A stretch of DNA of 64,000 nt from Neckera pumila (GCA_963969595.1 OZ018409.1:23862163-23926162); one strand, 5' to 3'; positions 12,853-25,354 are shown, counted from the first letter of the stretch. Numbers and translations: made by a program. The notes: a model not told the origin generated them from the sequence alone.

Positions 12853-13026
12853 TACTATGAGAAACCCACGTTTTTCTTGACAGATTTTTCTAGACGTCTA
12901 CCTGTTTTTATGTTAAGAACAACGTCAAACATAACATCAAAATGTTTTGTTTGACGTTACTATTAACATGAAAATAGGTGAATGTCTAGAAAAATTCATC
13001 AAAAAAAACATGGATTTCTTATAATG
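12853..13026. mobile_element. 174-bp near-palindromic MITE, copy 2 (GAT target duplication)
   Basis: The same family and exact length as 9429-9602. The left end is TACTATGAGAAACCCACG; the right end reverse-complemented is CATTATAAGAAATCCATG. Arms pair over about 80 nt around a centre containing ACGTCAAACA on one arm and its complement on the other. It is flanked by a perfect GAT/GAT 3-bp duplication (12850-12852 and 13027-13029). No coding capacity; it would need a transposase supplied in trans. Confidence 0.85.
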
Positions 13027-13664
13027 GATATTTTGTATTGGGGTGAAGAATAAGCAAGAAATCATCCAAGCAGTTAAAGTGATATGGGACTAAGTACCTC
13101 TAAAGCTATTGTGAAGGTTTATTTGTTATATACATGCACCCGCATGTAATCACAAAGTTTAGAAACTGCGGATTGTCAATAGTTATCATGTGTCATGTGT
13201 GCGTATGTTAATTTACAATTTATCACATCATTCCAATGTACACAATCATTGCAAAAAATTGATACTACTTTGTAATCAGTATGAACTATTTGATTTCTAT
13301 ATGTTAATTACAAATGCGCAAAAGACACAAATTATGCACAAAAAATTATTATCTTTGTCGTGCATTTTATATGCTTTCAAGTACACAAAAATCCTTGACA
13401 ATAATGTCATTGCTATTTATATTGCAATAACGCTTAATAAATGGTATCAATGATACAAAAAATATTGTCAATGTTCAATTGTTGATTACCATGATTCTAA
13501 GTTTCAATGACTTTTTTTTTAACTAAATTTCTTGTATTCTGTTTGTCAATACCTGATTAATATATGTTCTAATAAATTTTAGTTTACATCTTAATAAGTG
13601 CACCAAATGATTTAATGACATCCATTATTACTAAAGGCCATCAAATTTTAGCTAGAATTGGATC

Positions 13665-13800
13665 CACCCATAGGCTACCAAGAAACTTGATAGCGTACTA
13701 GTGAAGAAATCACTTCATTGTAGCTTGAACTAAATCCATTAGTAGACTAGCAAGAAACTTGATGACGTAGTGAAGGAATCACTTCATTGGCACTTGGTGA
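13665..13800. repeat. Two-copy tandem repeat of about 75 bp
   Basis: The phrase CTA(C)CAAGAAACTTGAT followed by GTGAAG(A)AATCACTTCATTG occurs twice in a row with small differences. Non-coding. Confidence 0.65.
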
Positions 13801-13887
13801 GATTGAAGGGTGGAGAGGTCCTTTTTATACTGAAATACATTCAGCGCACACTCAAAGGATATGAGATAATTTGAAGATTAGAGCTTG

Positions 13888-14312
13888 AGTACTCATTTGC
13901 AATTGAAAACGTAGGAATTGTCTTGAAAGTAAAAATTTAGACCTCATTTAGGCATAGTAGAACAACTTTTTATAAAAAATTTTGAACTATAAAACATTAG
14001 TAAGTCAAGATAGATTTCACTTCTAAATCCATGTTTGAGATTTTGAGACTTCAATAAAAAGCTATAGACAAAATTGTGAGAGAATGTTTGAAAATGTCCA
14101 AAAAAATGTCCCTTCTAACCTGTCCTTGAACTTTGTTCATAACTTTTTATTCGAGTCTTGAAATCTCCAATGGATTTTTGCAAATGAAATCTACCTTGAT
14201 TTATACCTTATTTTTGTTCAAAGTTTTTTGAAAAAAATTATTCTACTATGCTTAAATGAGGTATGAATTTCTACTTCCAACACAATTCTTGCTTTTCAAT
14301 TGATTTAGTACT
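13888..14312. mobile_element. Foldback element with about 200-nt arms
   Basis: The left end (AGTACT at 13888, then CAATTGAAAA, AGGAATTGT, CCTCATTTAGGCATAGTAGAA) is matched in order by the reverse complement of the right end (finishing at AGTACT, 14307-14312). Nearly the whole 425 bp can fold into one imperfect hairpin. No target duplication is obvious and there is no open frame. Confidence 0.7.
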
Positions 14313-14398
14313 AAAAATGTGAATGATAAAAAATGTAATGTAAATGCAATAACTATGCACAGACACGATGTTAAGTGATTCCATTATTGTACTAATTC

Positions 14399-15326
14399 TT
14401 AACCCCAAAAGGCCCAAGGCCTTTTTTCTGCCAAAAAACACCCAAAACTACCATTTTTTTTAGCAAAGAGTGAAAAAAATTTAAAATGTTTTTTTTGCAG
14501 ATGTAACCATTGGATCTTACACGTAACTAGTATAAGAATGTGTGGAAAAATTTCAAAATTTTTGACCGCACAGATTGCAAGATATCTACATTCAAAGTGA
14601 AAAAAACAAGTTTTTCAGCACATTGTGGGACTGGATTTTTTAACTTTGGACATTTTTAACTTAAAATTTTTGCACTACAAAGTTTTGAGCTTTAAATGTT
14701 TATGGTGGAGAATTGAGTTGACAATCTACCAAAAAAAAAATTCAAAAAAACTTAATTTTCATTATTAAAAAAATTGTTAAATAGAAGTAGGTACAAGATA
14801 TAAGGAAAATCTAAAGTATTCCTATATTTAGGTGGAATTGAAATGCACTAATTCCAATGCTGAAACTGTTCTAGAAAATAAACTAAACCATGCCAAATTT
14901 TGTTTTGATAAATTCGAAAATTTGCATTCAGAAATGAGTCCTACAAGTCATTTTTTTCAAAAAGATGTTCTAACTGCCCGAAAAACAAGAATGTCCATAA
15001 CTTTATCATTACAAATACAAATGAAATGAATCAAAGCTCTTACAATAGACAAAAATATAATCTATGAGAAAAAAATACTATAAAAAATAAAAATAAAATA
15101 AAATTTTTTTTGCTGCTCGCACTACCTCTTGTCCCCTATTTTGAGCTTATTTGGTCATAACTTTTTTTCCCGGGCACCGATTGTGAAAAAATTATATTCC
15201 CACAAAGCTAATCAACTTTTCTACCTTCCAAAAAAGTTTCAAGAAATCAGGAGAAAACTTCAGCCCGTAGGTACCTGCCCAAAAACTCATTTGTTCCCCG
15301 AAGGGACAATGGGCTTTTAGGGGATG
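14399..15326. mobile_element. TTAA/CCCCTAAAGG family element, copy A
   Basis: It begins TTAACCCCAAAAGGCCCAAGG and ends with ...GGGACAATGGGCTTTTAGGGG, aligning end to end with the 935-bp copies at 15688 and 44099. The left TTAA is present; the right one has decayed to ATGC. No transposase is encoded. The interior contains family words that recur in every copy (TTTTTCTGCCAAAAAAC, AGATTGCAAGATATCT, CCCGGGCACCGATTG). Confidence 0.75.
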
Positions 15327-15687
15327 CTGAAAAAAATAACTTGTAGGATTCATTTTTGAATGCCATTTTAACAATTTTTCAAAAAAAAAGTTCCACAAGG
15401 TTTAGTTTTTTTGCTAGAACAATCTCATCATTGGAATTAATGCCTTTTAATTCCATATAAAAGATATTAATATTTTAGATTTTTGTACCTACTTCTACTT
15501 AACAATTATTTTAATAATGAAAATTAAGTTTTTTTGGATTCTGTTTTTCTTCCCTAGATTCTCAATTCAATTCTCCACTATAAACATGTAAAGCTCAAAA
15601 CTCTATAGTGCAAAAGTCTTAAGCTAAAAATATTCAAAGCTATAAAATCTAGTCCCGCAATATGCTGAAAAATTTGTTTTTTCTACT
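15327..15687 (-). mobile_element. Inverted partial copy of the TTAA family (outer, left half)
   Basis: This segment is the reverse complement of roughly 14600-14975 of copy A. It resumes at 16623 and runs to 16812, ending CTTTTAGGGGTTAA. Joined across the intervening copy B it forms one continuous inverted copy of the first ~580 bp of the element. It was therefore in place before copy B inserted. Confidence 0.75.
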
Positions 15688-16622
15688 TTAACTCCTAAAG
15701 GACCAAGGCCATTTTTCTGCCAAAAAACTCTCAAAACTGTCATTTCTAGTGCAAAGAGTAAAAAAATCTGAAAATTGTTTTTTTTGCACATCCAATGGTA
15801 AGATCTTATACCTAACTAGTATGACAATGTGTGGAAATAATTTCAGAGTTTTTGACTGCACAGATTGCAAGATATCTGCGTTTAAAATGAAAAAAACAAG
15901 ATTTTCAGCACATTGCGGGACTAGATTTTAGGACTTTGAACATTTTTAACTTAAATCTTTTGCACTATAGAGTTTTGAGCTTTAAATCTTTCTAGTGGAG
16001 AATTGAATTGAGAGTCTAGGAAAAAAAAAGAAATTCAAAAAAACTTAATTTTCATTCTTAAAAAAATTATTAAGTAGACAATAGTACAAGATAGAAGGAA
16101 AATCTAAAATATTAATATCTTTTAGATGGAATTAAAATGCACTAATCCCAATGGTAAGATTGTTCTAGCAAGAAAACTAAACTGTATGGAACTTTTTTTT
16201 TTTTAAAAATTGCAAGAATTGCATTCCAAAATGAATCCTACAAGTAATTTTTTTTCAAGAAGATGCTCTAATTGCCCAAAAAACAAGATTGTCCATAACT
16301 TTCTCATAAAAAAACCAAATGAAATGAATCAAAGCTTCCCAAATAGGCAAAAATACAATCTATAAGGAAAAAGAATTAAAAAGAAAAAATTTAATTTTTT
16401 GCAAAAAAATTTCGGTGCCTGCTCTCCCTTGTTTTGAGCTTATTTGGGCATAACTTTTGTTCCCGGGCACCAATTGAAAGAAAAATTATATTCCCACGAA
16501 GCTTTTTCAGTTTTTCTATTTTCAAAAATAGTTTTTGAAAATCATGACAAAAATTCAGCCTATAGGTACCTGCCTGAAATCCCATTTGTCCCCCGAAGGG
16601 ACAATGGTCCTTTAGGGGTTAA
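15688..16622. mobile_element. TTAA/CCCCTAAAGG family element, copy B, nested insertion
   Basis: The element is 935 bp including TTAA at both ends (15688-15691, 16619-16622). Termini are TTAACTCCTAAAGGACCAAG and, reverse-complemented, TTAACCCCTAAAGGACCATT. Removing it leaves the flanking inverted copy contiguous across a single TTAA, which is direct evidence of insertion with TTAA duplication. TTAA targets with CCC-type termini are known for piggyBac and also for Sola3 transposons. No transposase is present, so the superfamily is inferred. Confidence 0.85.
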
Positions 16623-16812
16623 ACGCAGATATCTTGCAATCTGTGCGATCATAAACCTTGAAATTTTTTCCTCATACTAGTTAGGTATAAAATCCTATGG
16701 TTAGATGTGCAAAAAATAATAGTTTTCAAATTTTTTTGCTCTTTGTTCAAAAAATGGCAGTTTTGAGAGCTTTTTGGCAAGAGAAAGGCCTTGGTCTTTT
16801 AGGGGTTAATGG
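16623..16812 (-). mobile_element. Inverted partial copy of the TTAA family (outer, right half)
   Basis: The reverse complement of about 14399-14600. It carries the AGATATCTTGCAATCTGTG word and ends TTTTAGGGGTTAA. It is the continuation of 15327-15687 after copy B is removed. Confidence 0.75.
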
Positions 16813-16823
16813 TAAGGGGCCCT

Positions 16824-17345
16824 GTGTTGTGACAAGGTTGAGCTTATAGTTGTATGACGAGCCTCTTGCGGAGGCCATTTTACCTCCTTGTTTTACCTTG
16901 GAGAAATCACAGTAACATTTTATTTGTTAACCTTTAAAGGACGCAGGGGTGACCTGGAAATCATCCTTTTCCATTACCGTGTGACATCATCTACATTAAG
17001 AAATCCAAAAGTATCTATTGGAAGTCAAGCTTCTGTAGAAGATCTCCCCTTCTTACACAAAATTCCAAGAATGAATAGTTGTTGTTTTGTCCTACATTAA
17101 AGGATTCTCTCTCATTCATCGACCAGAAAATGGCCGCAGCTACGTTTATGGGTTAAACATGATTTTTTTGCAAATTTTGAGTTCATATTTGCAATTTGAG
17201 GCCCCAAATTAGCTAGGAGAGGTGTTAACAATTGATAAAAGACGGCACAAAATAGGGGGGTCTTTTTTTTACATTCACCCTACTGTAGGCTTTACCTCCG
17301 CAAGAGGCTCGTCGTACAAATATAAGCTCAATCTTATAACAACAC
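16824..17345. mobile_element. MITE with about 60-bp terminal inverted repeats
   Basis: The left end starts GTGTTGTGACAAGGTTGAGC and continues through GACGAGCCTCTTGCGGAGG. The right end, reverse-complemented, starts GTGTTGTTATAAGATTGAGC and also contains GACGAGCCTCTTGCGGAGG. The 522-bp element has a 70-codon open frame inside (16888-17100) with no recognisable protein. It abuts the TTAA cluster on its left, so this is a nest of elements. Confidence 0.75.
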
Positions 17346-20300
17346 CAAACTAGCAAAGGCAGGGTTTGGCCAATCATAGGGCAACATGTGTCAATCAGAG
17401 GACGATATGTGGCAAGCGGATGACAAGGCCCACGTGTGTGGGATAGGTCTTAAATAGCATAAGCCTACAAACATATATCATACCACAAAGCCAACTCACT
17501 ACAAAACCTCAAGTCAAAGTAGGAGAGGCAACCTATTTCCAATCACTTAAAGAATTACACATGTCTGTAAGGTGGGTTTCTTTAGCGTGGAAATTTAACT
17601 GTATGCAAAAATTAATAGAATTAGGAAGGTTTCCAAAAAATTTCATATTTTTATTTCTCAAAATGCATATACAATGAATTTTTTAGTTGAAGATTTTGTT
17701 CAACCCATTCCTGTGATATAGACTTTCCTATTTCCAACTAGGGGTTGATTGTAAAATCCACTAACGGTTGGTTGCAATATTGAGATTCTTGGAGACAATC
17801 CTAATGTGCCACAATTGCCTCAGGAACCATGTCATATTCAATAACTGCTCATCTGCTCCTTCATAGAAAGAGAACGGACTACAATGTCAGAATGGGAGGG
17901 TAGTCCGGAATGGGTTGCCTCTCCTAATAAGCATATTCATTGAATATTGAGGTCAGTTGTGTATCTAAGGCCAATTCAATACTTACTAATCTTACCTTGA
18001 TTGATTGAAAAATTTGTTTTAGCTTTAGAAATAGAAAAAATAGAGAATAGAATTCCATTGATCAATCTATATTTCTAAGAGTGAAGGTGGAGAGGAATAT
18101 AAGCAGTGAGAAAGAGAAAAAGAAGGGAATAAAGTTGCCATTGAATTGAATAGTTGTAAGCATTGACCATCATTAGTAGCTTGCTGATTTAGAACAAAAA
18201 ATTCCAAAAGAAATTTAAACAAAAGATAGTTGATTGAATAGATGCTAGCATGTAGTAGAAATTTAATGACACTTAATATGTCATTACATTAGTTTGATTC
18301 CTAAGCTTTATTAGGCATACTTAGTTAGAGCAAATGTCAACGGTGGCACCTTAGAATATTTAGAATTTAGTGGAAAAACAGTAGGAAAATCAAATAGAAT
18401 AGTAGAGAAAATAGGGAGAAAATATTGGTTGAAGGAGAGCACAAAGAGAGTAGTTTAGAATTCCAATTCCTTTTGTAACCTATTTAATTTAAGTGGTAAG
18501 CAAAAAACCAACAAAATCAATGACATTGGAGGAAGATAGATATTATGAGACAATCACAATCATGGTGCAAGAAAAGGAACCCGTGATATCTATAGTGTTA
18601 GAGATATGCACCTAAATATTGCTACTTGGTTTTGAATCTTCTAGAAGAGATAGGAATTGGCATTAGAAATTAAACATTTAGGTTAGAATTTTAGAATTTT
18701 GGTAGAGTCCAAATTTGAATTAGGAAGTGAATATTTAATTTGTAGAGGTTTCCAAAAACATACAAAAATTTAAAATAATTTAAAATTGAAGTTATATTTG
18801 GATGAAGTTAAGAATACTATATAACAATTAAACTTCATTTGTCTATAATTTTCAATAGGAAAGTTTAATATTTAAATGCCTTAGCTTTTTAGAAATTCAA
18901 CTTTATACTTTTACAAATAAAAAAATTATACAAAAAAATTTATAAAAATAATACGAAAAAATTACGAAAAAATTATAAACAATAAATTTAGAGTAGAAGT
19001 CCGTAATAGTAGTAATAAGTATGCAATCAATTAGAATCTTTTGAAAACAACGACAAGGAACAATTTAGAATCAAAATCATTTAGAGTATCTCTCAAGGAT
19101 TCCAAAACCAATTGTCAATTGAAAAATAGGTCAAATTTAAAGAAGATACTCTAGGATGAAGCTTGGTACTAGTTTAGGGTTGTTTTGGATGAAAGTCATA
19201 TGTATTTTGTCAATTCAAGTAATACTTAAAATTTAGAAACTCCAGTTAATCCTAAATTCAACAATAAAATCAAAAGTGAATTTATGCTACTATATCCTTG
19301 GATTAGATTTACTAGGTCTTATACGAAATAATTTATTTTTAGAGATATTTTTATTTTATATGTGAAAAGTTGTTTTTTCCAAACTGTATTTTTGTGATGT
19401 CTAATATTTCAATGTGACCTTTGATCCTAAACTCTATTTTTTACATGTTATGGAGCTTTTCATTTTTAAAAATATTGGCCATTTATCTAGCATAAAATGA
19501 TTATATTTTCCTCCTTTTGCAATTTGCAATGATTTTTTTTATGGAAAAAGTTGTAATTTGTATTTGGCAATGTTGTTTGCAAAAATATTGAATTTCTATA
19601 AATTTGGAATATTTCCATTATTATTTTCTATACTAATATACTATTCAACTATGCCACCTTGTAATTTTTAAAAGTTTCATTGGATACCATATTTAATTCT
19701 ATTTTAAATTATTTAAAAAAAATTGACCCTAGTATATGGTAATAGTTTAGTAGAAATTTATGGATGAAGTTTTATAGGAAAGTTTAGAAGCAAAACTTCA
19801 TCCATTGATAACTTCTAGTAGGGAATCCAATTAGAAAATATTTTAGCATTTTGGAAAGGGCATGAGATTCCTTATGATTTAGGGTATTTTAAATCTTGAT
19901 TTGGTCAACTTTTATTTTGGAGGACCAGAATTTTAGCCCACATTGGTCAAAACTGATCCAAATTTCTAATTTTTGGAGATTTTTTTGTTTTAAGTTTATA
20001 CTCAAATACTTTACGATCTAGAACAATACAAGGTTTTCCATTGCTTACAATGCACAAGTGGGTGACATTTAGATACCTATAAAAATTCTACACCAAAACT
20101 ACAAAGAACTCAGTTGTGCTTGGTTTATCTCAAGGATGGAGATAAAATGCTCATGAGAATGCTCATAGTCTTCATACATGCAAAGTCACATGGGTAATAT
20201 AAGTCTCATCTACATGGTCCTAGTGTTTGTAAGATCTTTAAACTAAACCTTATCTGAGTAAATTTATTATTTCTTTTTGCAAGCAAGCTAGTAAAAGCTG

Positions 20301-20735
20301 CCTAAGCTATAGATCCTCATGAAGTGCTTCCCATCTATACCACTGGCCACATATGCAATCTAAGACCTATAGAAACCATAAGTTGTAGTAAATATATAGA
20401 TTTTTCATATTGTGTATTCAAACTAGTGTGACCAAGAAAAAAATGAGCATCAATGATTTGCATGAATTGTTGATAGTCGTATTTAACTGCACTCTGTTTG
20501 GATACAAAGCGCCATTTTTTGCACAACTTCAATATGGAATGCACACCCTTCTCTTTAGTGAAAAGCGCCTTATACAGCTAGAATGTGGTTGCCTAGACAT
20601 TTAAAAGGGTTACATTCAAAATCCTAAATCTAATCATAGAACATACTTCAGATTTCTATTTTACTAAATTTTTCAAGTCATTTTTAAAGGGTCAAGTTTT
20701 GAACCAAAAAGTTATTTTTTTAAATCCTACCAATA
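17346..20735. other. AT-rich intergenic DNA, no gene seen
   Basis: No protein-like open frame. One perfect 13-bp stem (TGGATGAAGTTTT ... AAAACTTCATCCA) lies near 19761-19804. The words GATGAAGT and ACTTCATC recur in both orientations across this stretch and around 9.4-9.6 kb, suggesting an old decayed repeat. Confidence 0.5.
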
Positions 20736-20736
20736 C

Positions 20737-21005
20737 CATTAGAGGACATTTGAAGCCTCTAGACGACCGTTTCAGGCCCGTTCCCAATGCTGTCCCGATT
20801 CTATGAACGGCCGGTACAGGCTGTCAAGTTTTTTTTTCAAAAAAAAATTCCCAAATGTCATTCTAAGCAAATTATTTTTATTTTTATTTTCCAAAAATGA
20901 CGTAGCACAGTGTCGGCCACATCAGCGAGCAATTATCCTGGTTCTTGCAGTCTGGGAATGCATGATAACTCGCAGTCTTCTAGAGGCCTCAAATGTCCCC
21001 TAATG
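20737..21005. mobile_element. CATTAG-family MITE, copy 1
   Basis: Ends are CATTAGAGGACATTTGAAGC and, reverse-complemented, CATTAGGGGACATTTGAGGC, each continuing into CCTCTAGA. The 269-bp interior is non-coding and holds the family motif GGCCACATCAGCG. It is the most diverged of the copies, with ACATTTGA where others have AAATTTCA. Confidence 0.75.
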
Positions 21006-21387
21006 CTTTGGAATTATAGGATATTAGCAAAGGAAGTTGTGAGATTATACAATTGTATACATTTTACGTATTTTTCTATAAGCAACATTTTCAAGCAATT
21101 TTTGTATTTTGGAAGAAATAAATTAGATGATGATACAAAGCTGAAGTCCACATATAAAGTCCACCTTCTTTATGATTACATGTTAATTTTTTGTTTCTGC
21201 CTTTCTAGTAATTAAATCAAACTATTTGAGAAAATAAAGTTATTTTTACTTTGTTGTTGAAAGTTGAGAGGCTTGTCTAGTCACACAAAATAACAAACTT
21301 ATATTATGCTACCTATATACAATACATATTCAAGGTACACATGTAGAATCATTTTTACTATGAATTGATAAGTTGTATCACTTCTAA

Positions 21388-22030
21388 TGCAAAATATCGT
21401 GACTAAAATTAAAGGTCATACCATCTCATCATTGCATTCAAATATAAATTGATCACTTGAGTATCATTTCTAATGCAAAGACATCATGACAAAGATTAGA
21501 GTGTCGGTCATCTCATCATTATATTCAATACGTGGGAAGATAGACCTCTTTTCCTTTACAACACTTCTTATTCTGCAATTCTTCAACATTACAGATAAAA
21601 TACCTTCATTCATTCCTCAACATCACAAATAAAATATCATAAAAACAATCTCTTATTTTTGAATTGATATTACTACAGATATTATTTTGTTGACTAAACA
21701 AGAGCAAATTGTTATTGTGGTCTTCAATACGTGGGAAGATAGCCCACTTTTCCTTTATAACGCTTCTATTCTGCAATTCTTCAACATTGCAGATAAAATA
21801 CATTAGAGATAATTTCTTATTCTTGAATTGATACTATAAATATGTTTTTTGTTGACTAAACAAGTGCAAATTGTTATGGAGGTCTTCAATACGTGGAAAG
21901 ACAAACCCCTTTCCCTTTACTACATCACTTCCATTCAATTATTCCTCAACATCATAAATAGAATACCATAAAATAATCTTTTGTACTTAAACTAGTACCA
22001 CAATTATATTTTGTTGACTGGACTAGTGGA
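21388..22030. repeat. Diverged tandem array, units of about 160-200 bp
   Basis: CTTCAATACGTGGGAAGATAG-type unit starts occur near 21523, 21721 and 21882. Each is followed by TTTCCTTTA, CTTCTATTCTGCAATTCTTC and TTTTGTTGACTAAACAAG. A shorter upstream duplication (TTTCTAATGCAAA... near 21378 and 21457) precedes it. Non-coding. Confidence 0.7.
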
Positions 22031-22039
22031 AAATGTTAT

Positions 22040-23700
22040 GACTGATAGAAAATAAATCCTAAATGTCTATTCCACACAAATGTAAAAGGGACAATATTTG
22101 TATTAAGTGCAGAAGTATCTTTAGTTTTATTCTAGAGGTTAAAAATATTATAGCAAGACTTTGGAGAATATTGTACACATTGGACAAGGCATAGGAATCA
22201 TCCAAATATTGTACATGATGTTTATATGATATAGAGGTATAAAATACTGAATGGATACTACCATTATATTTAATATAGTGTAGGCACGGTATTGAAGTCA
22301 TTCAAATAACATGCACGATATATTTCTCACAATGTAGTTCCATATTATAATTTATTAGAAGTTTGGATGTATATAATATGCCACGGTAGTGATTGCAAGA
22401 AACATTTGTTCTATTTTGTTCTAAACATGTGTCACACCTTGCATGCGGGCTTGCATGTTGATTTGTTTCAAGCCATAACTTTTGCATTTTGGCTCCAAAT
22501 GACTCATGACTACTACACACTTTTGCCTAAATTTTTTGCAATTTTCAAAATGTTTTACTGTCTAAAATTCACCTTCAATTTGATGTCACACTTACCACTT
22601 TGAGAAAATGTAGTGCTATTGAGTATCCCAAAAAAAAATTTGGAGCTAAAATTTGTTGAAAATGGTTTCTAGTAGACTTGTAGCTACTTTTTGAAGGAAA
22701 TCTAAAAATAGTTAACTGTATATTGTGTGGAAGTCGACAATGTGAGCTTTTTTCTACTTGCATTTCAAAACATATAACATATTATTTTGATGGATCTTTT
22801 GATAAATGACCATTTCTATAGAGTTATATAAATGGATAATTTTTATTTGATTTATTTAATTATTTTCCTATTTTTTTTACAAATTTAACATCAAAATATC
22901 TATTTTCTTAGAATTTGGGGCTTCTAGTTTTCCTAATTAGAAAATTTTCCTATTCTTTCTTTCGGTAGTTAATTTCATCTTAAAGGTGTATACATTGGAT
23001 ATTATTTTGAATTAAAAAAAACCTCTAATTTTAAAGTAGTCCAAGAAAATTCATGAGTTTGAACAAAATGCATGAAACAGTATATGTGTTTCTTGCAATG
23101 ACCCAAATCTTGGGATTCATCCAAATAAGTGCTTCTAATATCATGAATGCATCCATAAATCAATACAAAATTAAAAGAGCTAGTACACATTTGAAATCTC
23201 AAAATATTTTTAAACTATTTTTATCAAATCCAACTTTAGGTCAAACTTTATAAAAATATTCTATAAAGACATTCCAAGCTTTGACCTTGCACTCCTTCCA
23301 CATTCATCCACTCTAATGTTTGCACTTTTATTTGGATTTCATGTTAATCAACTCCCTTCAGTGAAATCTACCTTTTAAATTTGACTCTTCAAATCATCAC
23401 CATAGAGTTGTTGATGTGGTGAATGATTCTATATATGATGCATTTTTAGGTAGTTAGGGGTTAAGAAAGCAAATTGAGCTGAGTAGTGAAATGAAATATA
23501 ATAGATGTTGTAGAAAGTATTGCAAGCACTGTAAAGTTCTTAATTGGATTCTTTTTTTGCAATTTTGAGTTCATTTTTGTTGTCTTCTGTACCAATTTGG
23601 TAGTCCAGTGCATCAAGTTGGTATTTTAGTTAGTGAATTAGTATGTACACTATAAGATAAAGGGGTGTTTTAAATATAATTCTCTAAAGAATGACCTTTT
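22040..23700. other. AT-rich intergenic DNA, no gene seen
   Basis: Short open frames on both strands overlap and have no recognisable content. No element boundaries were identified. Confidence 0.5.
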
Positions 23701-23707
23701 AAGGAGA

Positions 23708-23980
23708 TATTAGGAAAATTTCAGCCTGAAAGAGGTTGCTAGTGTTTGATTTTTGGCACCCATGCGGTGCAAATACAGAAAAAATAAAAAAAATAAAAAA
23801 AATAAAAAAATATTAAAAAAATATTAAAAAAATAATTGATCTGATGTGGTGTTGACTAATAGTGCCACGTCAGATTCCAAAAAAATATTAAAAATAAAAT
23901 AAAATTTGGTCATTTTTTCTATAATTGCACCACTACTATATAAACTCGCAGCTTCTTTGAGGCCTGAAATTTTCCTAATG
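23708..23980. mobile_element. CATTAG-family MITE, copy 2
   Basis: The left end is (T)ATTAGGAAAATTTCAGCC; the right end reverse-complemented is CATTAGGAAAATTTCAGGCC. The interior has the family signature TTTTTGGCACCC...GGTGCAAAT on the left, GATGTGG...GCCACGTCAGA in the centre and ATAATTGCACC on the right, with long A-rich tracts. Confidence 0.85.
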
Positions 23981-24452
23981 ATTTTTGGTAAAAGTTTACT
24001 AAAAATACATGTATTTTCAGTAAAATTTTACTAAAAATCTCTTTAAAAGGTCATTACTTAGAAAACTACTACTATGACTATACTTAAAATATCCCTTTTT
24101 CTTGTAGTAGTAGTAGTAGTAGTGTCTGTTTGGTGTTTTATTTTTGAGAATCCAATGCCAAGTGGGTAGAAAGTGATTGGATGCCAACTGGGATTTTTAT
24201 TTGGAAGTGCTGGCTACTTGATTGGTAGCTAGCTTGCGGTTCCAAATTGGTGGTTAGCGTGTGCGATTAGGTGCTATAGGCGTTTAATTACCCACCCTTG
24301 GTAATTAGACGTATACATCCAAATTCTTGACTAGTGTGAAAATTCTACTCTAAGTGGATGCTTAACGTTGGTCCATTGTGCCTTCTAAGCAATGGATCTT
24401 TTCTAATACCTAAACAGTCAAACTACTTTGCAAAAGCTCCTAAAACAACCAT

Positions 24453-25351
24453 TTAACCCTTTAGTAACCGTGGTTGATTTGGGGGGTGAGTCATTTTTTC
24501 AATATATACTTTTAAAAAGTTATTTGGGAATGAGCTTTGAGCCAGATAAATATGATCAGACCATAGGAATTGAGGCTACAAGGACTTGGCAATGTATAGC
24601 CACAAGAATGAAGATGATCGAAGCTTTCATATAGACATGAGAATGGTTCAAAAATTGAAGTGAGAATTGAATCTATTACGATTAAGCAAAAAGTGTCTCT
24701 AAAGTAGGTGTCTCAAAATTTTCTCACACTCTAAAACACTCCACTCCTCAAATATACATTGTTTGTACATGTTCGTTTTCCATCTTCACAAGAATGTACA
24801 AAAAATGTATATTTCATGGTTTTTAAACCTATGCCCTTTCAACTTAAAAAATTCATAACTAATTCCATAAAGTTCCAAAAAATATGATATAACTTGGATT
24901 AGATGCCAATTCTACTTGTTTTTCAAGGAAATTTCAAGGAAATATAATTCAAAATTTTTTACCTCTCCCAAACTCAATTTTAACTCTTAGATGGGTAGTT
25001 TTTGGCCCTTCTACCTTAGCTAATCAATGTACATCCTTGAATTCCATGGATTAGGCGGTGGTGGGCTTGCCAAGCAACATTGTTGCCTTCATGGCTTGTG
25101 TAGTTTGATAAAAATTTGCCTAGATTGAAGCTTATTTGTACATTTCTTTGGCCAGCACAAATTCATTCAAACTAGCATAGCTCACATAGTATTGCATGCC
25201 TTGCCAAACAATTTGGTTTAAAGTGAGCTTCTAAAGATGCTCTAACTCTGTTCCTCTTTGGATTTTTACAAATTAGGTGTATTTTGACCTACAACAAGCA
25301 TAGAGTCCATAAATCAACCAAAATGTGGTCGACCAGTCACTAAAGGGTTAA
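24453..25351. mobile_element. TTAA-flanked element with CCCTTTAGT ends (second TTAA family)
   Basis: The left end reads TTAACCCTTTAGTAACCG (24453 on); the right end reverse-complemented reads TTAACCCTTTAGTGACTGG. The 899-bp span has TTAA at both edges and no coding capacity. The termini resemble, but are not the same as, the CCCCTAAAGG family. A fragment near 36405-36520 shares interior words (TGCCAATTC followed by CTTG/TTTG), so at least one degenerate relative exists in the window. Confidence 0.65.
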
Positions 25352-25354
25352 GTA

